The translations under genes and the position numbers were made by a program. The notes under the pieces are model-generated. The model did no database searches and was not told the origin of the DNA. It worked only from the letters and a program-made list of their open reading frames with translations. From contig JAJDCO010000030.1 of NCBI GenBank assembly GCA_029260795.1, forward strand, positions 1 to 64,000: a stretch of 64,000 nt of DNA. The letters are read 5' to 3'. Shown here in pieces: positions 25,366 to 34,809 of the stretch (the first letter of the stretch is position 1; each line of letters begins with the position of its first letter). The DNA comes from Planctomycetota bacterium. GTDB taxonomy: Bacteria > Planctomycetota > OFTM77.

Positions 25366-26709
25366 ATGCGACGCTGGCTGGCCTATGCCCTGGTCCTGAT
25401 GACCGGCCTGCTTCCCCTCAGCTGCAGCAAGAGCAGCAGTAGCAGTAGCAGTAACCCTTCTGTCTTCCAGACGGCCTTCCTGAGCGTGATCCACGCTTCC
25501 GAAGGCGGTAACGTCGACCTCTGGGTCGAGTCGAGTGCGATCGCTGGAGGCATCCAGTTCGGCCTGGCTACCGAGTACCTCGAGATCGAGGCCGGCAACG
25601 ACCGGCTCATCCAGCTCTTCGAGGCCGGGACCACTCGCCTGGTAGCCGTCATCAACCCGGATCTCGATCCTCTGAAGCGATACACCTTGATCATCGTGGG
25701 TGACTTCGCCAACCCGGAGGTCATCTTCATCGAAGACGATCTCGAGCAAGCCGACGACGACGAGCTCGAGATTCGAGCGGTACACGCGGCTCAAGCAGCG
25801 GGCAACATCGACATCTACATCACATCTCCGAGCACCGATGTCGCGGACGTCGATCCGACGCTGGCCGATGTGACGTTCCAGGCCTTCACGGGCTTTGGCA
25901 GCCTGTTCAAGGGCAACTACCGCATTCAGGTCACCGAGGCGGGAGAGGAGACGGTTCTCTTCGACTCCGGAGCGATCGGTCTCTTCGAAGACACGAACAT
26001 CACGCTGATCATCCTGCCCGCGAGCTCAGGCAATCGCCCGCTCATGATGACGCTGGTGGACGCCAACCAAGGATTCCCGGCCGTGCAGTTCATGGATGTG
26101 AGGTCGCGCATCCGGCTGCTGCACGCCATCTCCGACAACGAAAACCTCCAGCTGCTGATCGACAGTAGCCTGAGAGTGTCCGGTCTCGGATTCGGTGCGA
26201 GCTCGGGGCACCTCGATTTTCGATCGGGAGACGACACCGACTTCGCCGTTCGGCAAGTGAGCGGCTCGTTGCCCTTGGTCGAAGAAACGCTCGACATTCC
26301 CGCGCTCACCGATCGAACCTGGATCGTCACCAACAGCCTCGCCGACCCGATGAGCCTGTGGCTGATCGACGATCCGGCGGTGGTCAACGCCAACAAGGCA
26401 CAGCTCCGCCTCGTGCACTCCGCGTCGCTGGCCGGCCTCATCGACGTGTACTTGACCGCCCCCAGCGTCACCGATCTGAACCCACTCGATCCCGACTTCG
26501 AGAACATGGACTTCCTCGACGTGATCGAGCATCTGACGGTCGACGCTGGAGAGATCGCGGTGCAGATCACCCAGGCGGGACAGAAGTTGGCATTGATCAA
26601 AGAGTCGATCACGTTGGCTGCGGGCGATGCCGTCACCGCGGTCGGTTTCGATCCGCCACCTGGCATGGCGGTGCCGTTCACCCTCGATTTCTACTCGGAC
26701 CGCCCCTGA
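25366..26709 (+). CDS. DUF4397-type lipoprotein (copy 1)
   Basis: A 447-residue lipoprotein. MRRWLAYALVLMTGLLPLSC is a type II signal with lipobox LPLSC, followed by a Ser-rich spacer encoded by repeated AGC/AGT codons. The body consists of repeated beta-sandwich units, each starting with a pattern like SVIHASEGGNVDLWV, IRAVHAAQAAGNIDIYI and LRLVHSASLAGLIDVYL (DUF4397 style). This domain is known from bacterial surface proteins without an assigned activity. A homologue of the same length is encoded at 35,749. The gene ends 9 bp before the convergent universal-stress gene, with a hairpin covering both stops. Confidence 0.82.
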   Translation: MRRWLAYALVLMTGLLPLSCSKSSSSSSSNPSVFQTAFLSVIHASEGGNVDLWVESSAIAGGIQFGLATEYLEIEAGNDRLIQLFEAGTTRLVAVINPDLDPLKRYTLIIVGDFANPEVIFIEDDLEQADDDELEIRAVHAAQAAGNIDIYITSPSTDVADVDPTLADVTFQAFTGFGSLFKGNYRIQVTEAGEETVLFDSGAIGLFEDTNITLIILPASSGNRPLMMTLVDANQGFPAVQFMDVRSRIRLLHAISDNENLQLLIDSSLRVSGLGFGASSGHLDFRSGDDTDFAVRQVSGSLPLVEETLDIPALTDRTWIVTNSLADPMSLWLIDDPAVVNANKAQLRLVHSASLAGLIDVYLTAPSVTDLNPLDPDFENMDFLDVIEHLTVDAGEIAVQITQAGQKLALIKESITLAAGDAVTAVGFDPPPGMAVPFTLDFYSDRP

Positions 26710-26724
26710 GCGCGAAGCTCAGGG
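26704..26724. terminator. hairpin spanning both convergent stop codons
   Basis: CCCTGAGC (26704-26711), loop GCGAA, GCTCAGGG (26717-26724). It includes the TGA stops of the lipoprotein gene (plus) and the universal-stress gene (minus). It lacks a T-run, so termination strength is uncertain. Confidence 0.5.
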
Positions 26725-27588
26725 AACGACCAGCACCGGCCCGCGGCAGTAGCGCACGCTCTCCCGCGCCAGCGGGCCGGTCTGGTCCGGGCTCTCCCGA
26801 CCGGGCACCGCGCAGAAGCAAACCGGGAAGTCCTCTCTTCGGAGGACCTCCCGAAGCTCCTCCGGATAGGCGTGCCCCTCGACCACGCGATCCGCTCCGC
26901 GCGCGAGAGCTTGCAGAGCGGCCAAGAGCGGGCTGACCTCATCGCCAAGGCGCCGGCCGATGTCTTCCTCCGTCACCGGATCCGCGGCCGTGCGGCCAAA
27001 CTCGAGCACGGCATGGTGCTCGGCGCTCGACATCGCGACCAGGACCTGGAGGGGACCTTCGGTGAGGCGCCACATCCACCCAGCTGCGCGGCACGCCTCG
27101 GCTCCTGCGTCCACGGTGATGAGCACGCCGCGCTCGAGCAGGGCGCCGATGTCCTCGATCGGCTCTCGGACATGAATCATCGGCACGGGTGATCGGGCGA
27201 GCAAGACGTCGGCGACCACGCCGAGGGACGCGGCGCCGAGGGACAGGTAGTCCTCGAGAAACGGCGTCGGGAGCACGACCAGGCCGAAGTCCTCTCGCTC
27301 GACGAGCTCCAGAATCTCGAAGGGCAAGCGATCGCGGTCGTCCGTGAGCGGTGCTCCTTCGCCACCAGCCGACAGGGAGTGAATCCGGCACTCGGCACCC
27401 AGCCGAGCTGCAATCGATTCGGCCAGCGCTCGCACAGTGTCTTGTTGATTCGATCCGTCGAGCAAGGCGAGAACGCGCGCAGCCTGGACCTCGGGGATCT
27501 CGACGCGCGTCCGCAGCGTTCGCTCGAACAGGTGGATGTTCTCGTCGATCTCGTCGAGCGCGTGATCAATGTCTCGCCGCGAGCTCAT
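26719..27588 (-). CDS. tandem universal stress protein (UspA-like)
   Basis: 289 residues from ATG 27588. Two Usp-like alpha/beta units are seen: residues 25-150 (RVLALLDGSNQQDTVRALAE, then FGLVVLPTP, then LLARSPVPMIHVRE) and residues 165-289 (RGVLITVDAGAEACRA, ending YCRGPVLVVP). The ATP-binding G-2x-G-9x-G(S/T) signature is not intact in either half, so it is probably a non-ATP-binding type. Its ATG overlaps the stop of the upstream permease gene (ATGA), so the two are translationally coupled. Coupled Usp domains often regulate or accompany ion transporters, which fits here (inference). Confidence 0.78.
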   Translation of the reverse strand: MSSRRDIDHALDEIDENIHLFERTLRTRVEIPEVQAARVLALLDGSNQQDTVRALAESIAARLGAECRIHSLSAGGEGAPLTDDRDRLPFEILELVEREDFGLVVLPTPFLEDYLSLGAASLGVVADVLLARSPVPMIHVREPIEDIGALLERGVLITVDAGAEACRAAGWMWRLTEGPLQVLVAMSSAEHHAVLEFGRTAADPVTEEDIGRRLGDEVSPLLAALQALARGADRVVEGHAYPEELREVLRREDFPVCFCAVPGRESPDQTGPLARESVRYCRGPVLVVP

Positions 27589-28934
27589 GACGCTGCTCCT
27601 GGCAAGAGCCCCAGACTCTCCATCACGATCAGGTAGGCGATGGCGGCGACCACTTGCACGGCGAACAGCGTGCCTCCGACCTTGAGGAACTCGCCCCACC
27701 CCACTCGCACGTTCGCCTCCTTCTTCAGGGCATGGATCGCGATGACGCCCGCGATCGAGCCGATCGGCGTCAAGCTGCCGCCCAAGTTCGCTCCCAGCGC
27801 GACCGCCCACCACAGCGGTCCGGCATCGAGTGTCTCCAGCCCTCTCACGATGGGCACCATGGTGGCCGCGACGGGGATATTGTCGACGATGCCCGAGAGC
27901 ACTCCGGTCACCAAGCAGAAAAGGCCCAGTCCGAGATGGAGGCTGCCATCGATGATGCCCTCGAGCCGGCCCGCGATCTCGTGCAGGAGTCCGGTCTCTT
28001 CGACGGCGCCGATCAGCGTGAACAGCGCCACGAAGAACAACACAACGGCCCAGTTCACCTTGCGGAACGTCTTCTCGACATCGAGGCCCGAGAGGAACAA
28101 CGCCGCCGTACCACCGGCCACCGCGACGAAATCCAAACCCAAGCGCAGCGGACGCGCGATCATGAATCCCACCACCGTCAGCCCCAAGATGATCGCGGAG
28201 CGACGGAACACGCGCACATCACTCACGAGCGCCCACTCATCGAAGTCGGACACACGATGGGTCGGTGCACCTGGCTGCGAGGTTGCCGTCTCGGGAAGTA
28301 GCGAGCCGTACATGAAACGCACGACCAGCCAGCTGAGCGCGAGTGCGAGGAAGGAGAAGGGAAGCGTCGCGACCAGGAAGTCGACATAGCTGAAGCCCGC
28401 CGCCGTGCCGATCATCAGATTCGGCAGGCCCGAGGCGAGGGTCGTGCAGGCCCCGGCATTGGCGGCGAGAGCGATTCCCATCATGTAGGGCCGCGGGTCG
28501 AGCTCCAGCGTGCGCGTGACGACGAGCACCAACGAGGACAGCACGAGCATCGCCGGAACGATCGTCAGGAAGGTCACGAACACGAAGGTGAGCAGCACCA
28601 GAGCCGTGAAGAGCGTTCGGGGACGACCGCCCGTCCACTTCACGATCCGGATCGCCACGAAGTGGAACAGCCCGCTGCTCCCCACCACCTCCACCAGCAC
28701 GCTGGTGCCGATGATGACCCCGAGCACGTTGAGGTCCTTCGCGACGAACTGATACAGGTCGCTGTACGGGAAGACGTTTGCCCAGACTCCGACGACGAGG
28801 ACAACCAGAGCCCCGGTCGCAGCGGCGAGCGTCTTGTGCACTTTCTCGGTCGCGATGACGACATAGGTCGCCACCATCACGAGTGCGAACACAGCCATCA
28901 AGACCGGCGAGACCTCACCACCTGTCGCGATCAC
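27585..28934 (-). CDS. ArsB/NhaD-type ion transporter (IT superfamily permease)
   Basis: 449 residues from GTG 28934 (GGAGG 6 bases upstream). About 11-12 membrane helices. Two inverted halves carry the superfamily's loop motifs: ALAANAGACTTLASGLPNL in the first half and VALGANLGGSLTPIGSIAGV in the second, plus GVLSGIVDNIPVAATMVPIV. These are shared by NhaD-type Na+/H+ antiporters and ArsB/P-protein permeases. The DN in VDNIPVA favours an NhaD-like or P-permease assignment over citrate carriers. Arsenite transport is unlikely since no arsR, arsA or arsC is nearby. Coupled downstream to a Usp gene. Confidence 0.85.
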   Translation of the reverse strand: MIATGGEVSPVLMAVFALVMVATYVVIATEKVHKTLAAATGALVVLVVGVWANVFPYSDLYQFVAKDLNVLGVIIGTSVLVEVVGSSGLFHFVAIRIVKWTGGRPRTLFTALVLLTFVFVTFLTIVPAMLVLSSLVLVVTRTLELDPRPYMMGIALAANAGACTTLASGLPNLMIGTAAGFSYVDFLVATLPFSFLALALSWLVVRFMYGSLLPETATSQPGAPTHRVSDFDEWALVSDVRVFRRSAIILGLTVVGFMIARPLRLGLDFVAVAGGTAALFLSGLDVEKTFRKVNWAVVLFFVALFTLIGAVEETGLLHEIAGRLEGIIDGSLHLGLGLFCLVTGVLSGIVDNIPVAATMVPIVRGLETLDAGPLWWAVALGANLGGSLTPIGSIAGVIAIHALKKEANVRVGWGEFLKVGGTLFAVQVVAAIAYLIVMESLGLLPGAAS

Positions 28935-29214
28935 GCACCACCTCCTGCTCACGAGTGTGCGGGATTGTACGCTGGACCCCACTCGCGAGCAACGTGAGCA
29001 GCGACGAGCTCCGACCTGATCCATGATCCGCTCTGCCACTCACGACTCTCGATGGCCGCCGGGCCCGAGCTCGAAGACGTGCGCGCGACCGACGTCGGAC
29101 TCACGTCTCGGCCGGCTCAGAATTCAGGCGCACGTTGATCGTTCGGCCTCGATGTCCGATCCTCGAGGCTCGACGTTCCCTGTGTCGGACTCGCCGCTGA
29201 TCGAAGGAGGCTCG

Positions 29215-31869
29215 ATGCACCAGGCTTCCCGTTGGCTGATCCCGATCGTGCTGATGGCGGTCGGCCTCGGCATCGCGTTCTGGTATCTCGACGACAGTGC
29301 CCTCCGGCCCGGTGACGAGCCTCCCGGCCCGGTCGATCGAGCCGGTCGATCCTCGAGCCCGGCTCTGCGTCCTCTCGACGAGGCGTCGAGTCCAGCGACG
29401 GATGAGGCTCCGAGGGATGAGCCGGGCAGCGACGTCGAGACCGTCGAGCGCTGGCGGGGCTCGGGAACGATTCGCTTGCGGTTTCGCGACGTCCGCACGG
29501 GCGAAGCGATTCCGCGGCTACCCTTCGTGGTCTTCGCCGAGCGGGGTCAGCTCCGCGTGCTCGGGCGAGGTCGCAGCGACGAGTACGGCCGAGCCACTCT
29601 CCGACGCCTGCCCGCCGATGCGATTCTCATCGAGACCTCCCGGAAGCCGCCGTGGGCCAGCAGCCTCGCCGCCATCTGGCTGGAGGAGGGTCGCGAGAGA
29701 GAGCAGGTCGTCGAGGTCGGTCACGGTGGAACGGTGCGCGGACGGACGGTGGACGATCTCGGCGCCCCACTCGCCGACGTCGAGATCTTCGGCTGGAACG
29801 GCGCTGGCCCGCGGTCCCTGGCCATTCAGCTGAGCAACCTGCCCGAACTGATGGCGCGATCCGATGCAACGGGACACTTCGAGGTCGGCAGCCTGCAGAG
29901 CCGTCCGCGAGGCGTCTGGGTCGTCGACGACCGTCCCCGCCCGGAGCGGTTCGAGGACGTGCGCTTGCACTTCGAGCAGAGCGCGCATCAACCGGCCCTG
30001 CGAGACCTCGCGATCAACCACGAGCGAGAGATCGATCTGGGTGACGTCGTGCTCCCTCGCTTTCCCAGCTACCGCGGCCGTGTGATAGACGCGAGGGGAC
30101 AACCGGTCGCGGGTGCCCGGATCAGCGCCGACTCGGAGCGTGGCCTCGTGCTCCGAGTCTCGACGCGTCAAGGCAAGGAGGAGTGGGTGCTGAAGCACTC
30201 GGAGGCAAGGAACGCGCCTCGAGAGTACGAAGCCGTCAGCGACCTCGAGGGCCGGTTTCTTCTGGAAGACTTTCCCTTCGATCAAGTCGAGGTCTTCGGT
30301 CCGACCGGCATCACCACCTCCGTGGCCCTCCCGACCGTCGAGCCGGGTGAGATCGGCGAGATCGAGATTCGACTCGAGGAGAAGACGCGGCTTCTTGTCC
30401 TCCCAGTCGACGAGAAGGGCGAGCCATGGGGACGAAAAGGTCGTCACCCACGCCTCTCCTTCCTCCGCGGCTATCTCGAGCTCTCCGGTCGGACTTGGGT
30501 GCCCTTCAGCAGCCCACCCGAAGGTGACGGGACATTCGTGATTCAAGGCGGCCCCGCACCCCAGGATGTTCGGAGCATCACACTCCGGTGCTCCGGCTGG
30601 TCGCTGGCCGTCGTCGATCTTCCAAGCGGTGCGGAGACGGAAGACCCCATCTGGGTCACCCTGCAGCGCACGAGCCGTCCTGCTCTCCGACTACTCGTCG
30701 AGAGCGCCCATCCCGAGGACCGAGCGAACCTCTCTCTGGAGGCCTGCCTCTCACAGGAGCCACGTGGAAAGCGAGACTGCTGCAACCTTGGAGGCTCTCG
30801 CCGAATTCGGCTCGTCAAAGAGCCCGTTGAGACCGAGATCGAGGTCGATCTGGAAGACCGTCCATACTTCCTCCACGTGAGTGCGCATCGGACCGGACTC
30901 CTCACCTGGACCGGAAGCTTCGGCCCTTTCATCGCAGACGAATCCCGCCATCGGATCACTCTGCCCGACTGGAAACCCAACGAGCTCGAGCTCGGCATCG
31001 AGACCGAGCCGGAGGAGCCTCCCGCGCCTCGCGAGCCGGAGATGCGCGGGCAGATCCAGGTCTTCTTCCGCGATGCCGAGACCTTGAAGCCGATCACCGG
31101 TGCTCACCTCGATCTCATTGGGCGAAACGACGTCAAGCTGGGCAGAACGACTCTCGATCCCGGCATCTTGCCGGGCGCTTACTCAGCATTCGTTCGTCCC
31201 GGAAAGTACGAGCTCGAGGTCCGGGCTCGTGGGTATGTCGCTTTGAAGGAAGTGGCTGTGATCGTGCTCCCGGGCGAGCAGGTCGACCTCGGCATTCGAG
31301 AGCTCGAGCCACTGCGCGCTTGGCGTGGCCGCCTTGTCGGATTGTCTCTCGCCGAGCTGGACGACTTGTGGTGCTCCGTGACCGATGGCACGAGACCGAT
31401 CAACCACGAGATCACGATCGACGGCACCGGACGCTTCGTTCTCGAGGCCGAGAGTCTTCCTGAGAAAATGTTCTTTGAGCTGCAAACGAAATCCGAGGGG
31501 CAGCGGCCCAGCCGCACATTTCCGATCGAGCTGCCTCAGATCATCGAGGTCGGTCGTTGGGATCCCATCGAAGAGAAGACGGTCGAAGTCTTGCCTTGGT
31601 TCGATCTCGAAGTTCAAGTGCTCGGCATCGCACCGCGACACCAGAACGCCAACCTCCTCGTGACGATCGAAGACCTCGATCGACCACGACTCCCAACCGG
31701 CCTGAGGGACCTTCCACCCGTCGACGGACAAGGCTCTCGAATCTACTCGTTCCGAGCCCCGGCCGGCCGGTATCGTGTCAGCGGAGAGGGTGTCTTGTAT
31801 CGGTTTCCACTGATCGAGGTGACTCTCTCCGCCGATGATGTCGTCCCGGTGATCGCGACTGCTGATTGA
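29215..31869 (+). CDS. membrane-anchored protein with carboxypeptidase-regulatory-like beta repeats
   Basis: 884 residues from ATG 29215 (AAGGAGG 5-6 bases upstream). A single N-terminal membrane helix (WLIPIVLMAVGLGIAFWYL) is followed by a Pro/Ser/Glu-rich linker. Several beta-sandwich units come next, typified by GTVRGRTVDDLGAPLADVEI, YRGRVIDARGQPVAGARISA and a C-terminal RDAETLKPITGAHLDLIG. Such CarboxypepD_reg/SdrD-B-like repeats are structural and common in planctomycetes and myxobacteria. No catalytic motif is visible. It probably projects into the periplasm or the envelope space. The gene is followed after 7 bp by a truncated cytochrome-like lipoprotein gene. Confidence 0.75.
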   Translation: MHQASRWLIPIVLMAVGLGIAFWYLDDSALRPGDEPPGPVDRAGRSSSPALRPLDEASSPATDEAPRDEPGSDVETVERWRGSGTIRLRFRDVRTGEAIPRLPFVVFAERGQLRVLGRGRSDEYGRATLRRLPADAILIETSRKPPWASSLAAIWLEEGREREQVVEVGHGGTVRGRTVDDLGAPLADVEIFGWNGAGPRSLAIQLSNLPELMARSDATGHFEVGSLQSRPRGVWVVDDRPRPERFEDVRLHFEQSAHQPALRDLAINHEREIDLGDVVLPRFPSYRGRVIDARGQPVAGARISADSERGLVLRVSTRQGKEEWVLKHSEARNAPREYEAVSDLEGRFLLEDFPFDQVEVFGPTGITTSVALPTVEPGEIGEIEIRLEEKTRLLVLPVDEKGEPWGRKGRHPRLSFLRGYLELSGRTWVPFSSPPEGDGTFVIQGGPAPQDVRSITLRCSGWSLAVVDLPSGAETEDPIWVTLQRTSRPALRLLVESAHPEDRANLSLEACLSQEPRGKRDCCNLGGSRRIRLVKEPVETEIEVDLEDRPYFLHVSAHRTGLLTWTGSFGPFIADESRHRITLPDWKPNELELGIETEPEEPPAPREPEMRGQIQVFFRDAETLKPITGAHLDLIGRNDVKLGRTTLDPGILPGAYSAFVRPGKYELEVRARGYVALKEVAVIVLPGEQVDLGIRELEPLRAWRGRLVGLSLAELDDLWCSVTDGTRPINHEITIDGTGRFVLEAESLPEKMFFELQTKSEGQRPSRTFPIELPQIIEVGRWDPIEEKTVEVLPWFDLEVQVLGIAPRHQNANLLVTIEDLDRPRLPTGLRDLPPVDGQGSRIYSFRAPAGRYRVSGEGVLYRFPLIEVTLSADDVVPVIATAD

Positions 31870-31876
31870 GAGCTCG

Positions 31877-32152
31877 ATGATTCCACTTCGCCACGGTCTG
31901 ATCGGTATTGGACTCCTGACACTCTTCGCGTGCGAGGATTCCGCACCCAACGGTGGCGCCGCCTCTCGAGAGACACCCGAGGTTCGGTGGACGGCACCTT
32001 TGCCGAAGGCTCCCCAGGTCGGGGACGCCGTCTGCGCCGAGTGCCACGCCGACATCGTCGAGCAGTTCGAGCCGACGACCATGCGTCACACGGGGACCTG
32101 GGTGACGACCGAGAACATGGTCGGAGCTTGGCGACCTTGGAACGACGTCTAG
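31877..32152 (+). pseudogene. N-terminal fragment of a c-type cytochrome lipoprotein (CAECH)
   Basis: 91 residues. A lipoprotein signal (GIGLLTLFAC) is followed by VGDAVCAECHADIVEQFEPT, the first haem site of multihaem or TPR-linked cytochromes that normally continue for several hundred residues with more CxxCH motifs. Here it stops at a TAG after GAWRPWNDV, and no further CxxCH is seen in the 83 bp before the next gene. It is probably a 3'-deleted remnant. A functional mono-haem lipoprotein of 70 mature residues is the alternative, with only one possible distal ligand set. Confidence 0.55.
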
Positions 32153-32235
32153 CAGGCCTTAAGATCCGGCGGGCTCCGCTCGAGGCGGTGTCCACGGCCT
32201 CGATCTCCCCTTTCCCGAAGGCACGGAGCTCAACG

Positions 32236-33945
32236 ATGCGACAACGACGGCTCGTCTGGGCGCTCACCGGGCTGCTTCTCCTCCCGGCCAGCGCGCACGC
32301 TCTCCAGGACGACGAGGCCGATCCGCGAGCGGCCACTTTGTCGGGAGGTCCACTCCTTGCCGAGCAAGCCGCCTACGATGTCCAGTCCTATGATCTCGCG
32401 CTCCGAATCGATCCCCGAGCAAAGTCCATCACGGGCTCGCTCAAGGCGACCGTGCTCACGACAAAGATCCTCGAGATGCTCGTGCTCGACCTGGATGCGC
32501 GCCTGCAGGTCGCCAGCATCACGTTGGGCTCGGAGCCAGCCGCAGCCGAATGGGAGCGCCGGGGAGACCGACTCTGGATTGCACTCGGTCGCGAAGTGTC
32601 CCCAGGCGAGACGATCGTCGCCACGATCGAGTATGGCGGCGAGCCGAGAGTGGCACCGAACCCACCCTGGTCGGGCGGCTTCACCTGGGCCGAGACACCT
32701 CAGGGCGCACCGTGGGTCGCGGTTTCATGTCAGCTCGATGGTGCCGATCTGTGGTGGCCTTGTAAGGATCACCCGAGCGACGAGCCCGAGCGCATGACGA
32801 TGGCGATCACGATCCCGAAGCCGCTGGTGTGCGCGGCGAACGGGACCCTGGTGAAGGTCGTCGACGCGGAGGAGAACGGCTGGCGAACTCACCACTGGCG
32901 GATCGACAACCCGATCAACAACTACTGCGTGAGCGTGAACATCGCCCCCTACGTCTCCGTGAAGGCGAAGTACCGCAGCATCGACGGGCACGAGATGCCG
33001 GTCGAGTTCTGGGTGTTGCCGTCCGCGCGCGGACAGGCTCAGCGTCTGATGCCGCAGATCCTGAAGGAGCTGCGCTTCTTCGAGGAGCACGTCGGTCCCT
33101 ACCCGTTCCGCAACGAAAAGTACGGCATCGCGCACACGCCTTACCTCGGCATGGAGCATCAGACCATCATCTCCTATGGGTCGAGCTTCGAGGTCAACGA
33201 GTTCGGCTTCGATTGGCTGCATCTCCACGAGCTGGCACACGAGTGGTGGGGCAATCTCGTCACCAACGCCGACTACGGGGACTTCTGGATTCACGAGGGC
33301 TTCGGTACCTACATGGAGGTGCTGGCGGCCGAGCACTTCAAGGGTCCCGATGCCGGGCGTCGATACGTGGCGCGCCTCCGCCGCGGCATCAACAACCGCG
33401 CCCCGATCGCCTATCGCGAAGCGATCGCCATCCGCAACGTCTACTTCGTGCCGCCGAAGTACGTGCGCAGCGACAACGATGTGTACAACAAGGCGGCCTT
33501 GGTGCTGCACACGCTGCGCTTCTTGGTCGGCGAGAAGGTGTTCGCGGAGTCGTTGAAGCGCATGACCTATCCGACGCCGGAGCACGCCCGAGCGACCGAT
33601 GGCGAGCAGTGCCGTTTCGTGACCACCGCCGAGTATCGAAAGATCGTCGAGGAGCTCTCGGAGCGGGAGCTGGGCTGGTTCTTCGATCTGTACCTGTATC
33701 AACCCAAGCTCCCCCAGCTGATCGAAGAGCGCACTGAGCGTGAGCTGGTGCTCCGCTGGGAGACACCCGACGCTCTCCCCTTCCCGATGCCGGTGGAGGT
33801 GTCGGTGGGAAATCGAAAGAAGCGCCTCGATCCGGCGGAGGACGGCACGATGCGCGTCGCGGTCCCGCGCCGCGCCGAGGTCGAGATCGATCCCTGGGGC
33901 TGGATTCTGCGCGACCTTCCGCGACCACAACGGAGGCGGCGATGA
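32236..33945 (+). CDS. secreted M1 family zinc aminopeptidase
   Basis: 569 residues from ATG 32236; signal peptide MRQRRLVWALTGLLLLPASA. The peptidase has the N-terminal saddle domain (YDVQSYDLALRIDP), the exopeptidase segment GMEHQTIISYG in place of GAMEN, and the zinc site HELAHEWW (H331, E332, H335) with third ligand E354 in WIHEGFGTYMEV. A catalytic Tyr region follows (YNKAALVLHTLRFLVG). The short C-terminus lacks the large helical domain of PepN. It trims N-terminal residues of peptides in the periplasm or outside. Its TGA overlaps the ATG of the crotonase gene (ATGA). Confidence 0.93.
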   Translation: MRQRRLVWALTGLLLLPASAHALQDDEADPRAATLSGGPLLAEQAAYDVQSYDLALRIDPRAKSITGSLKATVLTTKILEMLVLDLDARLQVASITLGSEPAAAEWERRGDRLWIALGREVSPGETIVATIEYGGEPRVAPNPPWSGGFTWAETPQGAPWVAVSCQLDGADLWWPCKDHPSDEPERMTMAITIPKPLVCAANGTLVKVVDAEENGWRTHHWRIDNPINNYCVSVNIAPYVSVKAKYRSIDGHEMPVEFWVLPSARGQAQRLMPQILKELRFFEEHVGPYPFRNEKYGIAHTPYLGMEHQTIISYGSSFEVNEFGFDWLHLHELAHEWWGNLVTNADYGDFWIHEGFGTYMEVLAAEHFKGPDAGRRYVARLRRGINNRAPIAYREAIAIRNVYFVPPKYVRSDNDVYNKAALVLHTLRFLVGEKVFAESLKRMTYPTPEHARATDGEQCRFVTTAEYRKIVEELSERELGWFFDLYLYQPKLPQLIEERTERELVLRWETPDALPFPMPVEVSVGNRKKRLDPAEDGTMRVAVPRRAEVEIDPWGWILRDLPRPQRRRR

Positions 33946-34724
33946 CCGAATCGAGAGCCTATGGACCGGGTGACATCGTGCGTTGGCAATCGGACGGATT
34001 CCGAGGATCATTGACGATGGCCGCCGGCAAGGCCAACGCGCTCCGCCCTGAGCTCGTGACCGCGCTGTCCGAGGCGTTGAACGACCTGGAAGCGATGCCG
34101 CCCGATCTGGTCGTGCTGACCGGTGAGGATCGCTTCTTCTCGGCCGGCCTCGACCTGGTGACACTTCATGCACTCGAGCGCACCGCCTTCGAGTCGTTTT
34201 GCCAGGAGCTCGATGCGCTCTTCTTGCGGCTCTACGAGCTGCCCACGATCACGGTGGCGGCCGTCAACGGGCATGCCGTGGCCGGCGGTGCCGTCTTGAT
34301 GCTCTGCTGCGACCGTCGGATCGCCTCAGCGGGGCCCGCCAAGATCGGTCTGAACGAGACGCAGCTCGGGCTGCCGTTTCCCGGTGCTTGTCTCGACGTT
34401 CTCGAGAGCGTCTTGGCGCCGTCTACGTTCGCTTCGGTGGTCTTGACGGGACGCATGTTGTCGGTCGACGAGGCCCAAGGCCTCGGGCTCATTGACGAGG
34501 TCGTGCCTCCCGAAGCCCTCGCCGAGGCCATCGATCGGTTCGCGGACCCGCTGCGGTCCGGAGGACCCACCGGGCGGCGGGCGATCAAGAGATCGCTCCG
34601 CAGCAGGTGGCGGCGTCGCTGCCAAGGAGGCTGGGCCGAGCGCAACGCGGAGTTCGTCGACCTTTGGTTCTCGGGCGCGGCGTGTGCGGAACGCGCGGCC
34701 GTAGTCGCTCGGCTCAAGAAGTGA
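33942..34724 (+). CDS. enoyl-CoA hydratase/isomerase family protein
   Basis: A 260-residue crotonase-fold enzyme. Oxyanion-hole segments are FFSAGLDL and GHAVAGGAVLM. The second conserved acid lies in LNETQLGLPFP, where hydratases usually have PEI.LG. The first catalytic Glu (GGG.ELA in hydratases) is not present at GGAVLML, so a simple hydratase is unlikely; isomerase, hydrolase or another crotonase reaction is more likely. Its start overlaps the M1 peptidase stop by 4 bp, although the two enzymes have no obvious joint pathway. The C-terminal helix is Arg-rich (KRSLRSRWRRRCQ). Confidence 0.85.
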   Translation: MTESRAYGPGDIVRWQSDGFRGSLTMAAGKANALRPELVTALSEALNDLEAMPPDLVVLTGEDRFFSAGLDLVTLHALERTAFESFCQELDALFLRLYELPTITVAAVNGHAVAGGAVLMLCCDRRIASAGPAKIGLNETQLGLPFPGACLDVLESVLAPSTFASVVLTGRMLSVDEAQGLGLIDEVVPPEALAEAIDRFADPLRSGGPTGRRAIKRSLRSRWRRRCQGGWAERNAEFVDLWFSGAACAERAAVVARLKK

Positions 34725-34809
34725 CGAACGGACGCCAAGACTGCCCCTTCAGTGCGGCGCCCTGTTGCGTTGCGCGCCGACCTCGACCGTCGCTGACCCA
34801 CGCCGTCGG

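Noticed and set aside
25425-25460. AGC/AGT tandem codons as a microsatellite or CRISPR-like repeat
   Set aside because: They encode the Ser-rich spacer after the lipobox of a lipoprotein, a common linker.
27585-28934. Arsenite efflux pump ArsB
   Set aside because: It shares the superfamily fold, but there are no ars genes nearby and the VDNIP motif is shared with NhaD-type and P-type permeases.
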